Positions 1 through 7,401 of a stretch of DNA of 13,305 nucleotides are shown in pieces. Within the stretch, counting starts at the first letter, position 1; every line of letters begins with the position of its first letter. The position numbers and the translations under genes are program-made. This stretch comes from an uncultured Clostridia bacterium (GTDB lineage Bacteria > Bacillota > Clostridia > Christensenellales > Aristaeellaceae): contig CAKUCW010000050.1 of the NCBI GenBank assembly GCA_934643825.1, positions 1 to 13,305 of the forward strand, in the 5' to 3' direction. Below the pieces are notes generated by a model, which was given only the letters and a program-made list of their open reading frames with translations, did not search any database and had not been told where the DNA came from.

Positions 1-170
1 GCTTGGGGCAGCGCCCCAAACCTCACCGTGAACCCGAAGTTCCCGGCTTTCCCGCTCTGTCGATTTCTCAGCCAAACTCATCTTTTCTCCCCTGTATCTC
101 GAAGAGATACAGAAAGCGGAAGGTGCAGGGAACTCAGTTCCCTGCCGGGGCTTGGGGCAGCGCCCCAAAC
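1..170. repeat. Truncated hairpin-mosaic intergenic element (element 0)
   Basis: This is the right-hand remnant of the repeat family described under elements A-C; it runs off the window edge. The 21-base module at 1-21, a stem of TTGGGGC and GCCCCAA around AGC, recurs unchanged at 150-170. Two further near-perfect hairpins lie between: 92-112 (9-bp arms around GAA) and 125-145 (10-bp arms around one base). The last is the same module as the GCAGGGAAC hairpins in elements B and D with a different loop. I see no coding region here. No convincing typA promoter is visible between 170 and 220. Confidence 0.75.
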
Positions 171-221
171 ATAACCCGATTGTTTCATACCATTTGACTA
201 TATAGAAAGAAGGGCTTCCAT

Positions 222-2066
222 TTGGAAATGATTCGTGAAGACATCCGCAATATCGCCATTATCGCGCACGTTGACCACGGCAAGACCACGCTCGTCAACG
301 AGATGCTCAAGCAGGGCGGCGTTTTCCGCGAGAACCAGCAGGTCGGCGACCGCGTGATGGATAATAACGCCATCGAAAAAGAGCGCGGCATCACCATTCT
401 GGCGAAGAATACTTCCATGTATTATAACGGCGTCAAGATCAACGTCGTCGATACCCCCGGTCACGCCGACTTCGGCGGCGAGGTTGAGCGCGTTCTGAAG
501 ATGGTTGACGGCGTGCTGCTGCTCATCGACTCGTTTGAAGGCCCGATGCCGCAGACCCGCTTCGTTCTCCAGCATGCGCTGGATCTGGGTCTGCCGGTCA
601 TCATCGTCATCAATAAGATGGATCGCCCGGATGCCCGCTGCGAAGAAGTCTATAACGAGGCTTTCGACCTGATGATCGACCTCGGCGCGGACGAGAGCCA
701 GCTCGATACCCCGGTCATCTACGCCAGCGCCCGCGCCGGCACCGCTACGCTCGACCCGAATGAGCCGAGCAGCGACCTGCGCCCGCTGTTTGATGCCATC
801 CTCAAGTATATTCCCGCGCCGAAGGGCGACCCGGATGCCCCCGCTCAGATGCTGATCTCCACCATCGACTATAACGAGTTCGTCGGTCGTATCGGCATCG
901 GTCGTATCACCCGCGGCACGCTCAAGCTCAATAGCATGGCGACCCGCTGCAACCACCTCAACCCGGATCTCCACGAGAACTTCCGCCTGAGCAGCCTGTT
1001 CGCGTTCGACGGACTCAAGCGCGTTCCGGTTGAAAGCGCCTCGATGGGCGAAATCGTCGCCATCACCGGTATCGAGGATATCATGATCGGCGATACCATC
1101 TGTGCGCCGGACGTCGTCGAGCCGCTCCCCTTCGTCAAGATCACCGAGCCGACCGTCGCCATGACCTTCTCCGTCAACGACAGCCCGTTCGCCGGTCGCG
1201 AAGGCACCTATGTCACCTCCCGCCACCTGCGTGCCCGCCTGATGCGCGAGCTGCAGACCGACGTTTCCCTGCGCGTTGAGGAAACCGACTCCGCCGATTC
1301 CTTCCGCGTCAGCGGCCGCGGCGAGCTGCACCTCTCCGTTCTCATTGAGAATATGCGCCGTCAGGGCTATGAATTCCAGGTCTCCAAGCCGGAAGTTCTC
1401 TTCCATTATGATGAGAATGGCACGAAGCTCGAGCCGATGGAGAAGATGGTCGCCGACGTGCCGAGCGAGTACGCCGGTGCCGTCATCGAGAAGATCGGCC
1501 GCCGTCGCGGTATCCTGGATAATATGACCGGCACCGACCGCGTGCGCCTTGAGTTCACCGTTCCGAGCCGTGGTCTGTTCGGCTACCGCAGCGAGTTCAT
1601 GACCGATACCCGCGGTGAGGGCGTCATGAGCGCGGTGTTCGATCACTATGAGCCGTATAAGGGCGATATCCCGCACCGTAATGTCGGCGCTCTCGTGTCC
1701 ACCGAAACGGGCGACGCCGTCATGTATGGTCTGTTCTACGCGCAGGATCGCGGCACGCTGTTCTGCGGCCCGAATACCGCCGTCTATACCGGCATGATCG
1801 TCGGTCAGAATGCGCGTCAGGGCGATATCGACGTCAACGTCTGCCGCCAGAAGCACCTGACCTCCATCCGTAACGCCGCCGGCGCGGAGACCGCCATGAA
1901 GCTGACCTCCATGCGCACCCTGACGCTGGAAGAGTGCCTGGAGTTCATCGACGACGATGAGCTGCTGGAGATCACCCCGAAGAGCCTGCGTATGCGTAAG
2001 CGCGTGCTTGAAACCGAACTGCGTAAGAAGCTCGCCGCTAAGAAGCGTGCGGAAGCGAATAGCTAA
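222..2066 (+). CDS. typA: Ribosome-associated GTPase TypA/BipA
   Basis: TypA is a translational GTPase of the EF-G/LepA group that binds the 70S ribosome and supports 50S assembly and stress or cold adaptation. The 614-residue product has the family length. G-domain motifs are clear: AHVDHGKTT at residues 15-23 (G1), ERGITI near 54-59 (G2), DTPGHADF at 77-84 (G3), NKMD at 131-134 (G4) and SAR at 169-171 (G5). A beta-barrel domain, EF-G-like domains and the TypA-specific C-terminal part (SRGLFGYRSEF) follow, ending in a lysine/arginine-rich tail. The start shown is TTG at 222, eight bases after AGAAGGG (207-213). An ATG two codons later (228) gives the more usual N-terminus MIREDIRN, but lies 14 bases from that site. 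The gene is monocistronic, with its own terminator. Confidence 0.97.
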   Translation: MEMIREDIRNIAIIAHVDHGKTTLVNEMLKQGGVFRENQQVGDRVMDNNAIEKERGITILAKNTSMYYNGVKINVVDTPGHADFGGEVERVLKMVDGVLLLIDSFEGPMPQTRFVLQHALDLGLPVIIVINKMDRPDARCEEVYNEAFDLMIDLGADESQLDTPVIYASARAGTATLDPNEPSSDLRPLFDAILKYIPAPKGDPDAPAQMLISTIDYNEFVGRIGIGRITRGTLKLNSMATRCNHLNPDLHENFRLSSLFAFDGLKRVPVESASMGEIVAITGIEDIMIGDTICAPDVVEPLPFVKITEPTVAMTFSVNDSPFAGREGTYVTSRHLRARLMRELQTDVSLRVEETDSADSFRVSGRGELHLSVLIENMRRQGYEFQVSKPEVLFHYDENGTKLEPMEKMVADVPSEYAGAVIEKIGRRRGILDNMTGTDRVRLEFTVPSRGLFGYRSEFMTDTRGEGVMSAVFDHYEPYKGDIPHRNVGALVSTETGDAVMYGLFYAQDRGTLFCGPNTAVYTGMIVGQNARQGDIDVNVCRQKHLTSIRNAAGAETAMKLTSMRTLTLEECLEFIDDDELLEITPKSLRMRKRVLETELRKKLAAKKRAEANS

Positions 2067-2075
2067 GCCTTTCTG

Positions 2076-2103
2076 CCGACCGGAATTCTCCGGTCGGTTT
2101 TTT
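2076..2103 (+). terminator. Rho-independent terminator of typA
   Basis: Perfect 9-bp stem, CCGACCGGA (2076-2084) with TCCGGTCGG (2089-2097), loop ATTC, followed by six T. It begins ten bases after the typA stop codon. Confidence 0.93.
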
Positions 2104-2131
2104 GTTACAGACGCGCCCTGCGTTTTTCGCG

Positions 2132-2160
2132 TTGTCCATTTAATATGTTTATGCTATAAT
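2132..2160 (+). promoter_or_regulatory. Sigma-A promoter of the glycosyltransferase gene
   Basis: TTGTCC at 2132-2137, a 17-base spacer, and a consensus TATAAT at 2155-2160 with an extended -10 TGC just before it. Transcription should start near 2167, leaving a leader of only about 16 bases before the ATG at 2183. Confidence 0.8.
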
Positions 2161-2182
2161 CTTCCCCAAAGAAGGTGATTCC

Positions 2183-3367
2183 ATGAGCAAGATCGTTTTT
2201 TTCTGCATCCCCGCTTACGGGCACACCAATCCGACCCTCGGCGTCGTCCGCGAGCTGATCGCGCAGGGGCATGAAGTCCTCTATTACTCCTATGACACGA
2301 TGCGCGAGCCGATCGAAGCCACGGGCGCATCGTTCGTCTCCTGCAACGCTTATGACGCCCAGCAGCGGCTCTCGCCCAAGGACGGCGAGCGGCTGGGCAA
2401 AGATTTGGCGTTCTCCACGCATATCCTCGTAGATACGACGCTTGCGCTCGACAACGCCATCCTGAGCGACATGCGTGCCCTCGCGCCGGATTGTATCGTC
2501 GCCGATTCCATGGCGCTCTGGGGCAGGCTCATCGCGAAAAAGCTGGATATCCCCTTTGTTTCTTCGACGACGACATTCGCCTTTAACCGCTTTTCCGCAA
2601 AGATCATGAAGCAGAGCCCCGCCCAGCTTTTCGGCATGCTCTTTTCCATGCCGAAAATCGGCAAAGAGGTCAAGCGCCTGCAAGACGCGGGCTATCCCGT
2701 CAAAAACGTGCTGGATATCATTCAAAACGACGAAAACACGGATACCGTCGTCTATACCTCTCCCGAGTTTCAGCCGTGCGCCGATACGTTTCCCGCCGCG
2801 CATTATGCCTTCGTCGGTCCGTCTATCCGCCCGCCGGAGACCGTGATGGAGAAGCCGAAACGCCCACTCGTCTATATCTCGCTGGGTACGGTCGTCAATG
2901 ACCAGCTCTCCTTCTACCGTCAGTGCATCGCCGCGCTGGCAGACAGTCCGTATCAGGTTGTGCTTTCTGTCGGCGAACAAATTGCGCTTTCCGATTTAGG
3001 CGTGCTTCCCGAGAATATTCAGGCATATCCGCATGTGGATCAGATTGCCGTCTTGCAGGTCGCCGATGTGTTCCTCACTCATTGCGGCATGAACAGCGCC
3101 AATGAAGCGCTGTATTTCGGCGTTCCGCTGGTCATGTTCCCGCAGACCCCGGAACAGGGCGGCGTATGCGCACGCATCCTCCAACTCGGCGCTGGCATAC
3201 AGCTCGAAAAGCCGAAAGCCGCATTGATTCGAAAGCATATCGACGCGGTGCTTTCCGATCCCGCTTATCGTCAGAAAGCCGCCGATATCGCAGACGGCTT
3301 CCATCGCTGCTCCGGCGCAAAGGGCGCGGCAGAGAAGATTCTGCAAGTCGCTCACGCAACCCGCTGA
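2183..3367 (+). CDS. Family 1 glycosyltransferase, macrolide (MGT) type
   Basis: A GT1, GT-B-fold enzyme of 394 residues that should transfer a sugar from a nucleotide donor (UDP-glucose in characterised relatives such as YjiC and OleD) to a hydroxyl of a small hydrophobic acceptor in the cytosol. The N-terminal acceptor half opens with IVFFCIPAYGHTNPTLG. His14 sits where the catalytic histidine lies in GT1 enzymes, and Asp108 (IVADS) fits its partner. The C-terminal half carries the donor-binding signature from His300 to Gln325: HCG, N304, E308, GVPLVMFP, then TPEQ. No signal peptide is seen. Start ATG 2183 follows GAAGGTG. The gene is single, between its own promoter and a strong terminator. 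The acceptor cannot be read from the sequence: antibiotic, bile or plant compound, or an endogenous lipid are all open. Confidence 0.9.
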   Translation: MSKIVFFCIPAYGHTNPTLGVVRELIAQGHEVLYYSYDTMREPIEATGASFVSCNAYDAQQRLSPKDGERLGKDLAFSTHILVDTTLALDNAILSDMRALAPDCIVADSMALWGRLIAKKLDIPFVSSTTTFAFNRFSAKIMKQSPAQLFGMLFSMPKIGKEVKRLQDAGYPVKNVLDIIQNDENTDTVVYTSPEFQPCADTFPAAHYAFVGPSIRPPETVMEKPKRPLVYISLGTVVNDQLSFYRQCIAALADSPYQVVLSVGEQIALSDLGVLPENIQAYPHVDQIAVLQVADVFLTHCGMNSANEALYFGVPLVMFPQTPEQGGVCARILQLGAGIQLEKPKAALIRKHIDAVLSDPAYRQKAADIADGFHRCSGAKGAAEKILQVAHATR

Positions 3368-3391
3368 TTCCTTCGTTCCGCCTTATCCTTC

Positions 3392-3453
3392 AAACAACTT
3401 ATGTCGCATGAACGACTTTTCGTTTTGCTCAATGCGCCATAAGTTGTTTTTTT
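3392..3453 (+). terminator. Rho-independent terminator of the glycosyltransferase gene
   Basis: A long stem: ACAACTTATG (3394-3403) pairs with CATAAGTTGT (3438-3447), extended inward by CGCAT/ATGCG after one mismatch. A T-rich loop lies inside and a run of seven T follows (3447-3453). It begins about 25 bases after the stop codon. Confidence 0.9.
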
Positions 3454-3544
3454 GTTTTTGGTCGTTTTTTCTATTCTTTACTTCGTTTAATTTTTTGTGT
3501 TATTATTCGATTTGTCAGAGAGTGCCAAACTTGTTTTCAGCCTC

Positions 3545-3574
3545 TTTACAACGTCCGTTTTCCTGTGATATCAT
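3545..3574 (+). promoter_or_regulatory. Candidate promoter of the 53-aa small protein gene
   Basis: TTTACA at 3545-3550, an 18-base spacer, and TATCAT at 3569-3574 with an extended -10 TGA before it. The predicted start near 3581 gives a leader of about 90 bases. The stretch 3454-3544 upstream is AT-rich and holds nothing else that I recognise. Confidence 0.6.
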
Positions 3575-3583
3575 ACCGCACGT

Positions 3584-3622
3584 CAGAAGAAAGCACCGCA
3601 AAGCCGGTGTGAGCCACTTCTG
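3584..3622 (+). promoter_or_regulatory. Structured 5' leader of the small protein gene
   Basis: Two nested helices: CAGAAG (3584-3589) pairs with CTTCTG (3617-3622), and inside it CACCG (3594-3598) pairs with CGGTG (3605-3609). The structure begins right after the predicted transcription start. It ends about 35 bases before the ribosome binding site AAGGAGG. It matches no riboswitch class that I can name and may simply stabilise the transcript. Confidence 0.45.
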
Positions 3623-3673
3623 TTCTCATACATTTTTGTTCCTGTTTTCACTGGAAAAAAGGAGGTCAATCTT

Positions 3674-3835
3674 ATGTTGAATGCAAATGTTATGTATATG
3701 AATCGTTCCATGATTCTGGGCGAAACGCGCTCCGCATCTCTGTGTGAGCTGGCGAACATCGCAGCGTTTGTGCTGAGCACGGTCACCTCGATTGCGCTTG
3801 CCATGGGCATTGCCCAGCTGATTGCGCTGATCTAA
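3674..3835 (+). CDS. Small hydrophobic membrane protein, 53 aa, function unknown
   Basis: A real gene is supported by a near-perfect ribosome binding site (AAAAAAGGAGG, 3655-3665) eight bases before ATG 3674, a promoter and structured leader upstream, and a strong terminator 15 bases after the TAA. The product starts MLNANVMYMNRSMILGE. Its second half (residues about 24-53: ANIAAFVLSTVTSIALAMGI, then AQLIALI) is one continuous hydrophobic stretch that fits a single membrane helix. Charged residues (R11, E17, R19, E25) lie before it. No cysteine pair, cleavage site or double-glycine leader is seen. I do not recognise the family. A small membrane regulator or a type I toxin-like peptide are possible, but no antisense RNA promoter is visible. 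Confidence 0.7.
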   Translation: MLNANVMYMNRSMILGETRSASLCELANIAAFVLSTVTSIALAMGIAQLIALI

Positions 3836-3849
3836 TCGAGCGACAGTAG

Positions 3850-3890
3850 AAGGGAGCAGACGGTCAACCGGCTGCTCCCTTTTGTGTTTT
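3850..3890 (+). terminator. Rho-independent terminator of the small protein gene
   Basis: AAGGGAGCAG (3850-3859) pairs with CTGCTCCCTT (3872-3881), continued inside by CGGT/ACCG, and runs into TTTTGTGTTTT. Repeat element A begins immediately afterwards. Confidence 0.9.
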
Positions 3891-4364
3891 CGGTTTTAAG
3901 CCGCCGCGAAGCGAAGAAGGGAGTCTGAGGGGGTAACCCCCTCAGGCGGGCTTGGGCGGCAGCCCAAACGTAACCCCAAATCGCGAAGCGATTCATAAAG
4001 AAGCAAGAATCAGGGAGCGAAGCGTCACCTGATTCCGGGCAAGCAGCATCGAACCGCTACCCCGTAACCCCAGCCCTCGGACGCGCCCCGCAGGGCGGTT
4101 AGTCCGAGTCGTAACCCCCCGTTCCCGGGTGCAGGGTGTCCCTGCTCGTTTCAATGGGGGTGATGGGGTTCTTAGGGGATTTAGGGGGAGAAATCGAAAT
4201 CTTCCCCTAATCCCCTAAGCCCCAGCGGAGCGCGTTCCCCCGCCTGCAAAGCAGGCGCGTAACCCCAGCCCCCGCAGGGCGTAACCCTAAACAGCATAGT
4301 AGGAATAAGAATCAGGCGGTTTAAGCCGCCTTGTATTTGCGAACATGCTTTTCAGCGCAAACCC

Positions 4365-4414
4365 GTTTCAATCGTAGAATGCTTCGCATTCTGCTCTGAA
4401 ACTGCTTCTTTTTT
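4365..4414 (+). terminator. Internal hairpin with T tract (element A copy)
   Basis: GTTTCA/TGAAAC outer arms and AGAATGC/GCATTCT inner arms around TTC, followed six bases later by six T. The same unit occurs in element C at 10526-10575 (+) and in element B at 7402-7451 (-). It resembles an intrinsic terminator, although the gap before the T tract is longer than usual. It gives every full element a direction. Confidence 0.4.
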
Positions 4415-4445
4415 AATGGTGACGGGGGTTACGCTTGGGGCTTTG

Positions 4446-4536
4446 ATCCGGGAAACTCGCATAGTCGCGCAAGCGCTCCTTGCGATTTCCGATTTCCGTC
4501 ACGCTTAATCCCGCACAGCGGGCGCGTGACTCCAAT
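4446..4536 (+). repeat. 91-bp nested module X, copy in element A
   Basis: A second, smaller repeat that interrupts a hairpin loop of element A: the uninterrupted form in element C reads GGGGCTTTG followed by CCCCAAA, and module X lies exactly between them. It contains GTCACGC/GCGTGAC and CCCGC/GCGGG stems and a GCGC/GCGC hairpin. It differs from the copy at 7989-8079 at two positions. No target duplication is visible. Confidence 0.82.
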
Positions 4537-4589
4537 CCCCAAACCCCAGCAAGGAACTTCGTTCCCTGCACTCTTTCTCCGCTTCGCGC

Positions 4590-5447
4590 TTATGGTTCGA
4601 TATTTTCGCGTGATTTCTCCCCCGAGCAGACCAGATAAGTCGAATCAGAGAAGATGACGATATTCTTCTTTTTCAATTCCTGTCGTTCAAAGAGCAGGAA
4701 CTGATAATACACCGACCAATAATCCGCCGTCGGCACATACACCCTTGCGACATACTCAATCGCGTTATCCAGATATGCGCCGATCCCGACGAACGGCGGC
4801 TTCCCGACCTCATGCCCCTCGCCCGCGTGCTTTGCCGCCTGCATGAGCGCATCCAGCACGATTTCCGTATCATACTCAAACCCCAGCCGCAGTTTGGTAT
4901 CCACGCGGCGATAGCCCTTTGCGGTATGGTTGGTGATCTGTCCGGCGGAAAGTTCCTTATTCGGGATCATGACCGCCTTATTATCGGGCGTGATGAGGTG
5001 CGTATACATCAGCCCGATGGATTCCACCTCGCCCTCCGCCTTTTCCGTTGCGATATAATTGCCCGAAACAAACGGTTTAGAGATGAGGATGACCATACCG
5101 CTGACCACATTCGCCAGCACATCCTGAACGGAGAGCGAAACAGCCAATGCGAACAGGCTCAGCAGCGCAACAAGGCTTGTGATTGGCACGCCCAGCTGAC
5201 CGGCAACGGTAGTAATCAGCACAAAGATCATCACGATCTTTGCCGCCGCGGACAAAAAGCCGAGCATCGCCTTTTCAAGCGGCAGTTTCGAAACCAGCCG
5301 TTCCAGCGTCTGCATCACGATCTTCATGATGACCGCGCCGATGACGAGCGTCAGCCCCGCGCCGATCCACTTATCCGCCGTCGCGTTATGCAGTGCACCG
5401 ACGACCTCGGTGACCTGTTCCGGGGTAAATGCGTCTTCCGTATTCAC
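4590..5447 (-). CDS. mscS: MscS-family small-conductance mechanosensitive channel
   Basis: The 285-residue product matches E. coli MscS (286) in length. Family members form homoheptameric inner-membrane channels that open on membrane tension and release solutes after osmotic downshock. Membrane segments lie near residues 27-45, 67-83 and 92-127. The last is the pore-lining TM3 with ALAVSLSVQDVLANVVSG and the conserved SKPF kink. The beta domain follows, with VMIPNKELSAGQITN (159-173), then the alpha/beta cytoplasmic domain. Start is GTG at 5447: its bases overlap the TGA stop of the amylase gene by four positions, and GGAGGAAGG lies just upstream inside the amylase 3' end, so translation is probably coupled. 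No own terminator is seen; repeat element A abuts the stop codon. A paralogous YbdG/YnaI-type role is possible. Confidence 0.93.
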   Translation of the reverse strand: MNTEDAFTPEQVTEVVGALHNATADKWIGAGLTLVIGAVIMKIVMQTLERLVSKLPLEKAMLGFLSAAAKIVMIFVLITTVAGQLGVPITSLVALLSLFALAVSLSVQDVLANVVSGMVILISKPFVSGNYIATEKAEGEVESIGLMYTHLITPDNKAVMIPNKELSAGQITNHTAKGYRRVDTKLRLGFEYDTEIVLDALMQAAKHAGEGHEVGKPPFVGIGAYLDNAIEYVARVYVPTADYWSVYYQFLLFERQELKKKNIVIFSDSTYLVCSGEKSRENIEP

Positions 5448-7213
5448 TTCTGCCGTCCTTCCTCCATGCCGATTACAGCGCCTTCACCCGCGCCAAGCGC
5501 CACGGTTATGCTTTCGCCCCGCACGGCAAGGCGTTTACCCGTCAGCCGATCGCAGAGCGTCTTCTGCCCCGTCAGCGTCTCAGGGAAGCGCACAGTGCGG
5601 CTGATGCGCTTTTCCGACGTATTCAGCACGCAGAGCAGGGTTTCCTCGTCCGTCCGCCGCAGATAGGCATACAGTCCATCCGCGCCGATCTCCCACGTCA
5701 TGAACGTGCCTTCGCGCAGGGTCTTCGAGGCATTGCGCATCTTCGTCAGCCTTTTATAGCAGGCGAGCATGGCGTTGCCCTCTACGCGATCCCACGTCAT
5801 GCTCCTTCGGCAATCCGGGTCAGGTCCGCCGCGCATGCCCAGCTCATCGCCATAATAGATGACCGGCACGCCGGGATGCGTCATCTGGAAGAACGCCGCC
5901 GCACGCATTGCTTTCGTCCGTCCGCCGCAGCGGGTCAGCATACGCGCCGTATCGTGGCTCGACAGGAAGTTCCACATCGAGTTCTGAACCTCCTGCGGAT
6001 AAAGCATCATCGCACGGTTGACGCCCGCGTCGAATTCCGCCAGCGACCAGCGCTTTTCGGCAAAGAAATTCCAGATTGCGCCGGAAAGGACGTAGTGCAT
6101 CGTGCCGTCGAACATATCCCCGATGGTGCACCACTCGCGGGAATCATCCCAGCATTCGGCGATCATGATGGCGTTCGGGTTCGTTTTCTTCACGGCGCGT
6201 CGGAACTGCCGCCAGAAATCCGGATAGACCTCCGGCGAAACATCCAGCCGCCAGCCGTCCACATGCGCCTCCCTGAGCCAATACCGCCCCACATCGAGGA
6301 AATACTCGGCGCACGCCTCATTCTGCATATTCAGCTTCGGCATGTACGCCCACTTCTCGCCGAAGGTCATATAGCCGCAGGGATACTGCTCGCCGAAGAA
6401 GAACCAGTCGTAATACGACGACGCCTTTCCCTTCTCCTTCGCATCCTGAAACGGCGCGAAACCGAGTCCGCAATGGTTGAATACGCCATCCAGCACGATG
6501 CGGATCCCGCGCTCATGCAGCGCGTCGGCGAGCGCTTTAAGGTCTTCCAGCGAGCCGAGCAGCGGATCGATTTGGTAATAATCGAACGTATTATAGCGAT
6601 GCGACGTATCTGAGAGAAAGATCGGCGTCATGTAGACCACGCCGACGCCCAGCTCCGCCAGATACGGCACGGCTTCCAGAATGCCCTTCAGGTTGCCGCC
6701 GAAGCGGTATTCGTTCGCAACCCGCTTGCTTCCCCATGGCTCAACGGCTTCCTCCCCCGGCACATCCACGCGGCGGAATCGATCCGGGAAAATCTGATAG
6801 CCGACGCAGCCACGCGCCCATTGCGGCTTTTCCTGCGCGGGATAGGCGTGCGCGAAGTGGAATCCGTTGATCCACGCCGGGTTTTCCGGCATGGCACGCG
6901 TTCCATCCGCATCGTGCAGCAGCTGCACGCCGCCCGCACGCAGCACAAACGCATAAACGATGCGCGGGTCGTGCGGCATAAAGACCGCCTGCCAAACCTC
7001 GTGGCTCTCATCGCGCCACATGCGCTCCATCGGCGTATCCTCCGCACGAGTAAACGGTTCGCCCTCGGCGTAATTGTCCGCATGGCGCAGGGTGATTGCG
7101 TCGAATTCGCCTACCGCGGTTCTGATGCGGATGCAGACGCGCCCGTCGCTGAGCGTATGTCGATATTCCAGCCACGGCAGATGATCGATTGCCGCGATTT
7201 GTAAACTCTTCAT
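5444..7213 (-). CDS. GH13 cyclomaltodextrinase/neopullulanase-type amylase
   Basis: A 589-residue cytosolic alpha-glucan hydrolase. Members of this group (GH13 subfamily 20) cut cyclodextrins, pullulan or maltodextrins mainly to maltose or panose. Residues 1-125 fit the CBM34-like N-terminal domain. The (beta/alpha)8 barrel has all GH13 regions: DGVFNH (242-247), GWRLDVSPE (320-328) with nucleophile Asp324, IAECW with acid Glu353, and SSHD with Asp421. The barrel begins with the typical YQIFPDRF. A beta-sandwich C-terminal domain ends the protein. No signal peptide is present. I start at ATG 7213 because AAGGAG lies seven bases upstream. The open frame runs 53 codons further, but that part is translated repeat DNA. 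It is first in an operon with mscS. Confidence 0.94.
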   Translation of the reverse strand: MKSLQIAAIDHLPWLEYRHTLSDGRVCIRIRTAVGEFDAITLRHADNYAEGEPFTRAEDTPMERMWRDESHEVWQAVFMPHDPRIVYAFVLRAGGVQLLHDADGTRAMPENPAWINGFHFAHAYPAQEKPQWARGCVGYQIFPDRFRRVDVPGEEAVEPWGSKRVANEYRFGGNLKGILEAVPYLAELGVGVVYMTPIFLSDTSHRYNTFDYYQIDPLLGSLEDLKALADALHERGIRIVLDGVFNHCGLGFAPFQDAKEKGKASSYYDWFFFGEQYPCGYMTFGEKWAYMPKLNMQNEACAEYFLDVGRYWLREAHVDGWRLDVSPEVYPDFWRQFRRAVKKTNPNAIMIAECWDDSREWCTIGDMFDGTMHYVLSGAIWNFFAEKRWSLAEFDAGVNRAMMLYPQEVQNSMWNFLSSHDTARMLTRCGGRTKAMRAAAFFQMTHPGVPVIYYGDELGMRGGPDPDCRRSMTWDRVEGNAMLACYKRLTKMRNASKTLREGTFMTWEIGADGLYAYLRRTDEETLLCVLNTSEKRISRTVRFPETLTGQKTLCDRLTGKRLAVRGESITVALGAGEGAVIGMEEGRQK

Positions 7214-7229
7214 GGATGAACTCCTTTCT

Positions 7230-7271
7230 CGGGGTAACGCCCCGAACCGCGTAAGGGAATATTGTTCCCTT
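7230..7271 (-). promoter_or_regulatory. Inverted repeats in the amylase leader
   Basis: Two palindromes lie between element B and the amylase start: AAGGGAA (7253-7259) with TTCCCTT (7265-7271) around five bases, and CGGGG (7230-7234) with CCCCG (7240-7244), which ends seven bases before the ribosome binding site. They could be an operator, a leader hairpin or stray repeat modules. I find no convincing -35/-10 pair for this operon between 7272 and 7306. Confidence 0.4.
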
Positions 7272-7401
7272 GCTGCACGATAGCTGAGGGGGATTTTTGT
7301 CTGTGGCTTAAAACCGCCGCGAAGCGGAGAAAGGGTGCAGGGAACGAAGTTCCTTGCTGGGGCTTGGGGCAAAGCCCCAAACGTAACCCCCGTACCCCAT
7401 C

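Larger units (their letters stand above)
3894..4588 (+). repeat. Hairpin-mosaic intergenic element A (about 695 bp)
   Basis: A non-coding GC-rich element made almost entirely of hairpins joined by GTAACCCC-like linkers. In order: left end with CCGCCGCGAAGCG; CTGAGGGGG hairpin (3925-3945); TTGGG/CCCAA hairpin; TCGCGAAGCGA; an AATCAGG/CCTGATT hairpin; the CGGAC/GTCCG cruciform-like module; a GCAGGG/CCCTGC hairpin; a long stem (4165-4223); CGCCTGC-AAA-GCAGGCG; the AGAATGC hairpin (4365-4402); an interrupted TTGGGG hairpin; a GCAAGGAAC hairpin; and the inverted right end CTCCGCTTCGCG. Positions 4121-4248 match 10282-10409 of element C without a difference. The right end stops one base before the mscS stop codon and lacks the outermost bases seen in B and C. 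Longest open frames are shadows. Confidence 0.88.

Noticed and set aside
198..1856. 552-codon open frame antisense to typA
   Set aside because: It is a shadow of typA caused by its strongly biased codon use; it is rich in alanine, aspartate and valine repeats, has no ribosome binding site and lies opposite an unmistakable gene.
3509..3535. A CIRCE (HrcA) operator, from GAGTGCCAA near 3520
   Set aside because: Only one half-site is present; the inverted TTAGCACTC partner at nine bases is absent.
3584..3622. A GEMM-type cyclic dinucleotide riboswitch, suggested by CGCAAAGCC in the leader loop
   Set aside because: Only this short string fits. The first stem with GCAAACC, the GAAA tetraloop and its receptor are missing.
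3408..3680. 90-codon frame before the small protein
   Set aside because: It starts inside the glycosyltransferase terminator, crosses the promoter and leader, and has phenylalanine-rich composition typical of T-rich non-coding DNA.
3894..4588. A CRISPR array or an origin of replication in the repeat-rich gaps
   Set aside because: There are no regularly spaced identical repeats with unique spacers, no cas genes, and no DnaA-box cluster or AT-rich unwinding region.
5429..6613. 394-codon plus-strand frame across the amylase and other long frames opposite mscS and the DUF362 gene
   Set aside because: Low-complexity arginine/histidine-rich translations with no start signal, lying opposite clear enzymes.
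7213..7372. A 53-codon N-terminal extension of the amylase
   Set aside because: It translates the edge of element B, has no ribosome binding site, and ATG 7213 with AAGGAG gives the normal family N-terminus.
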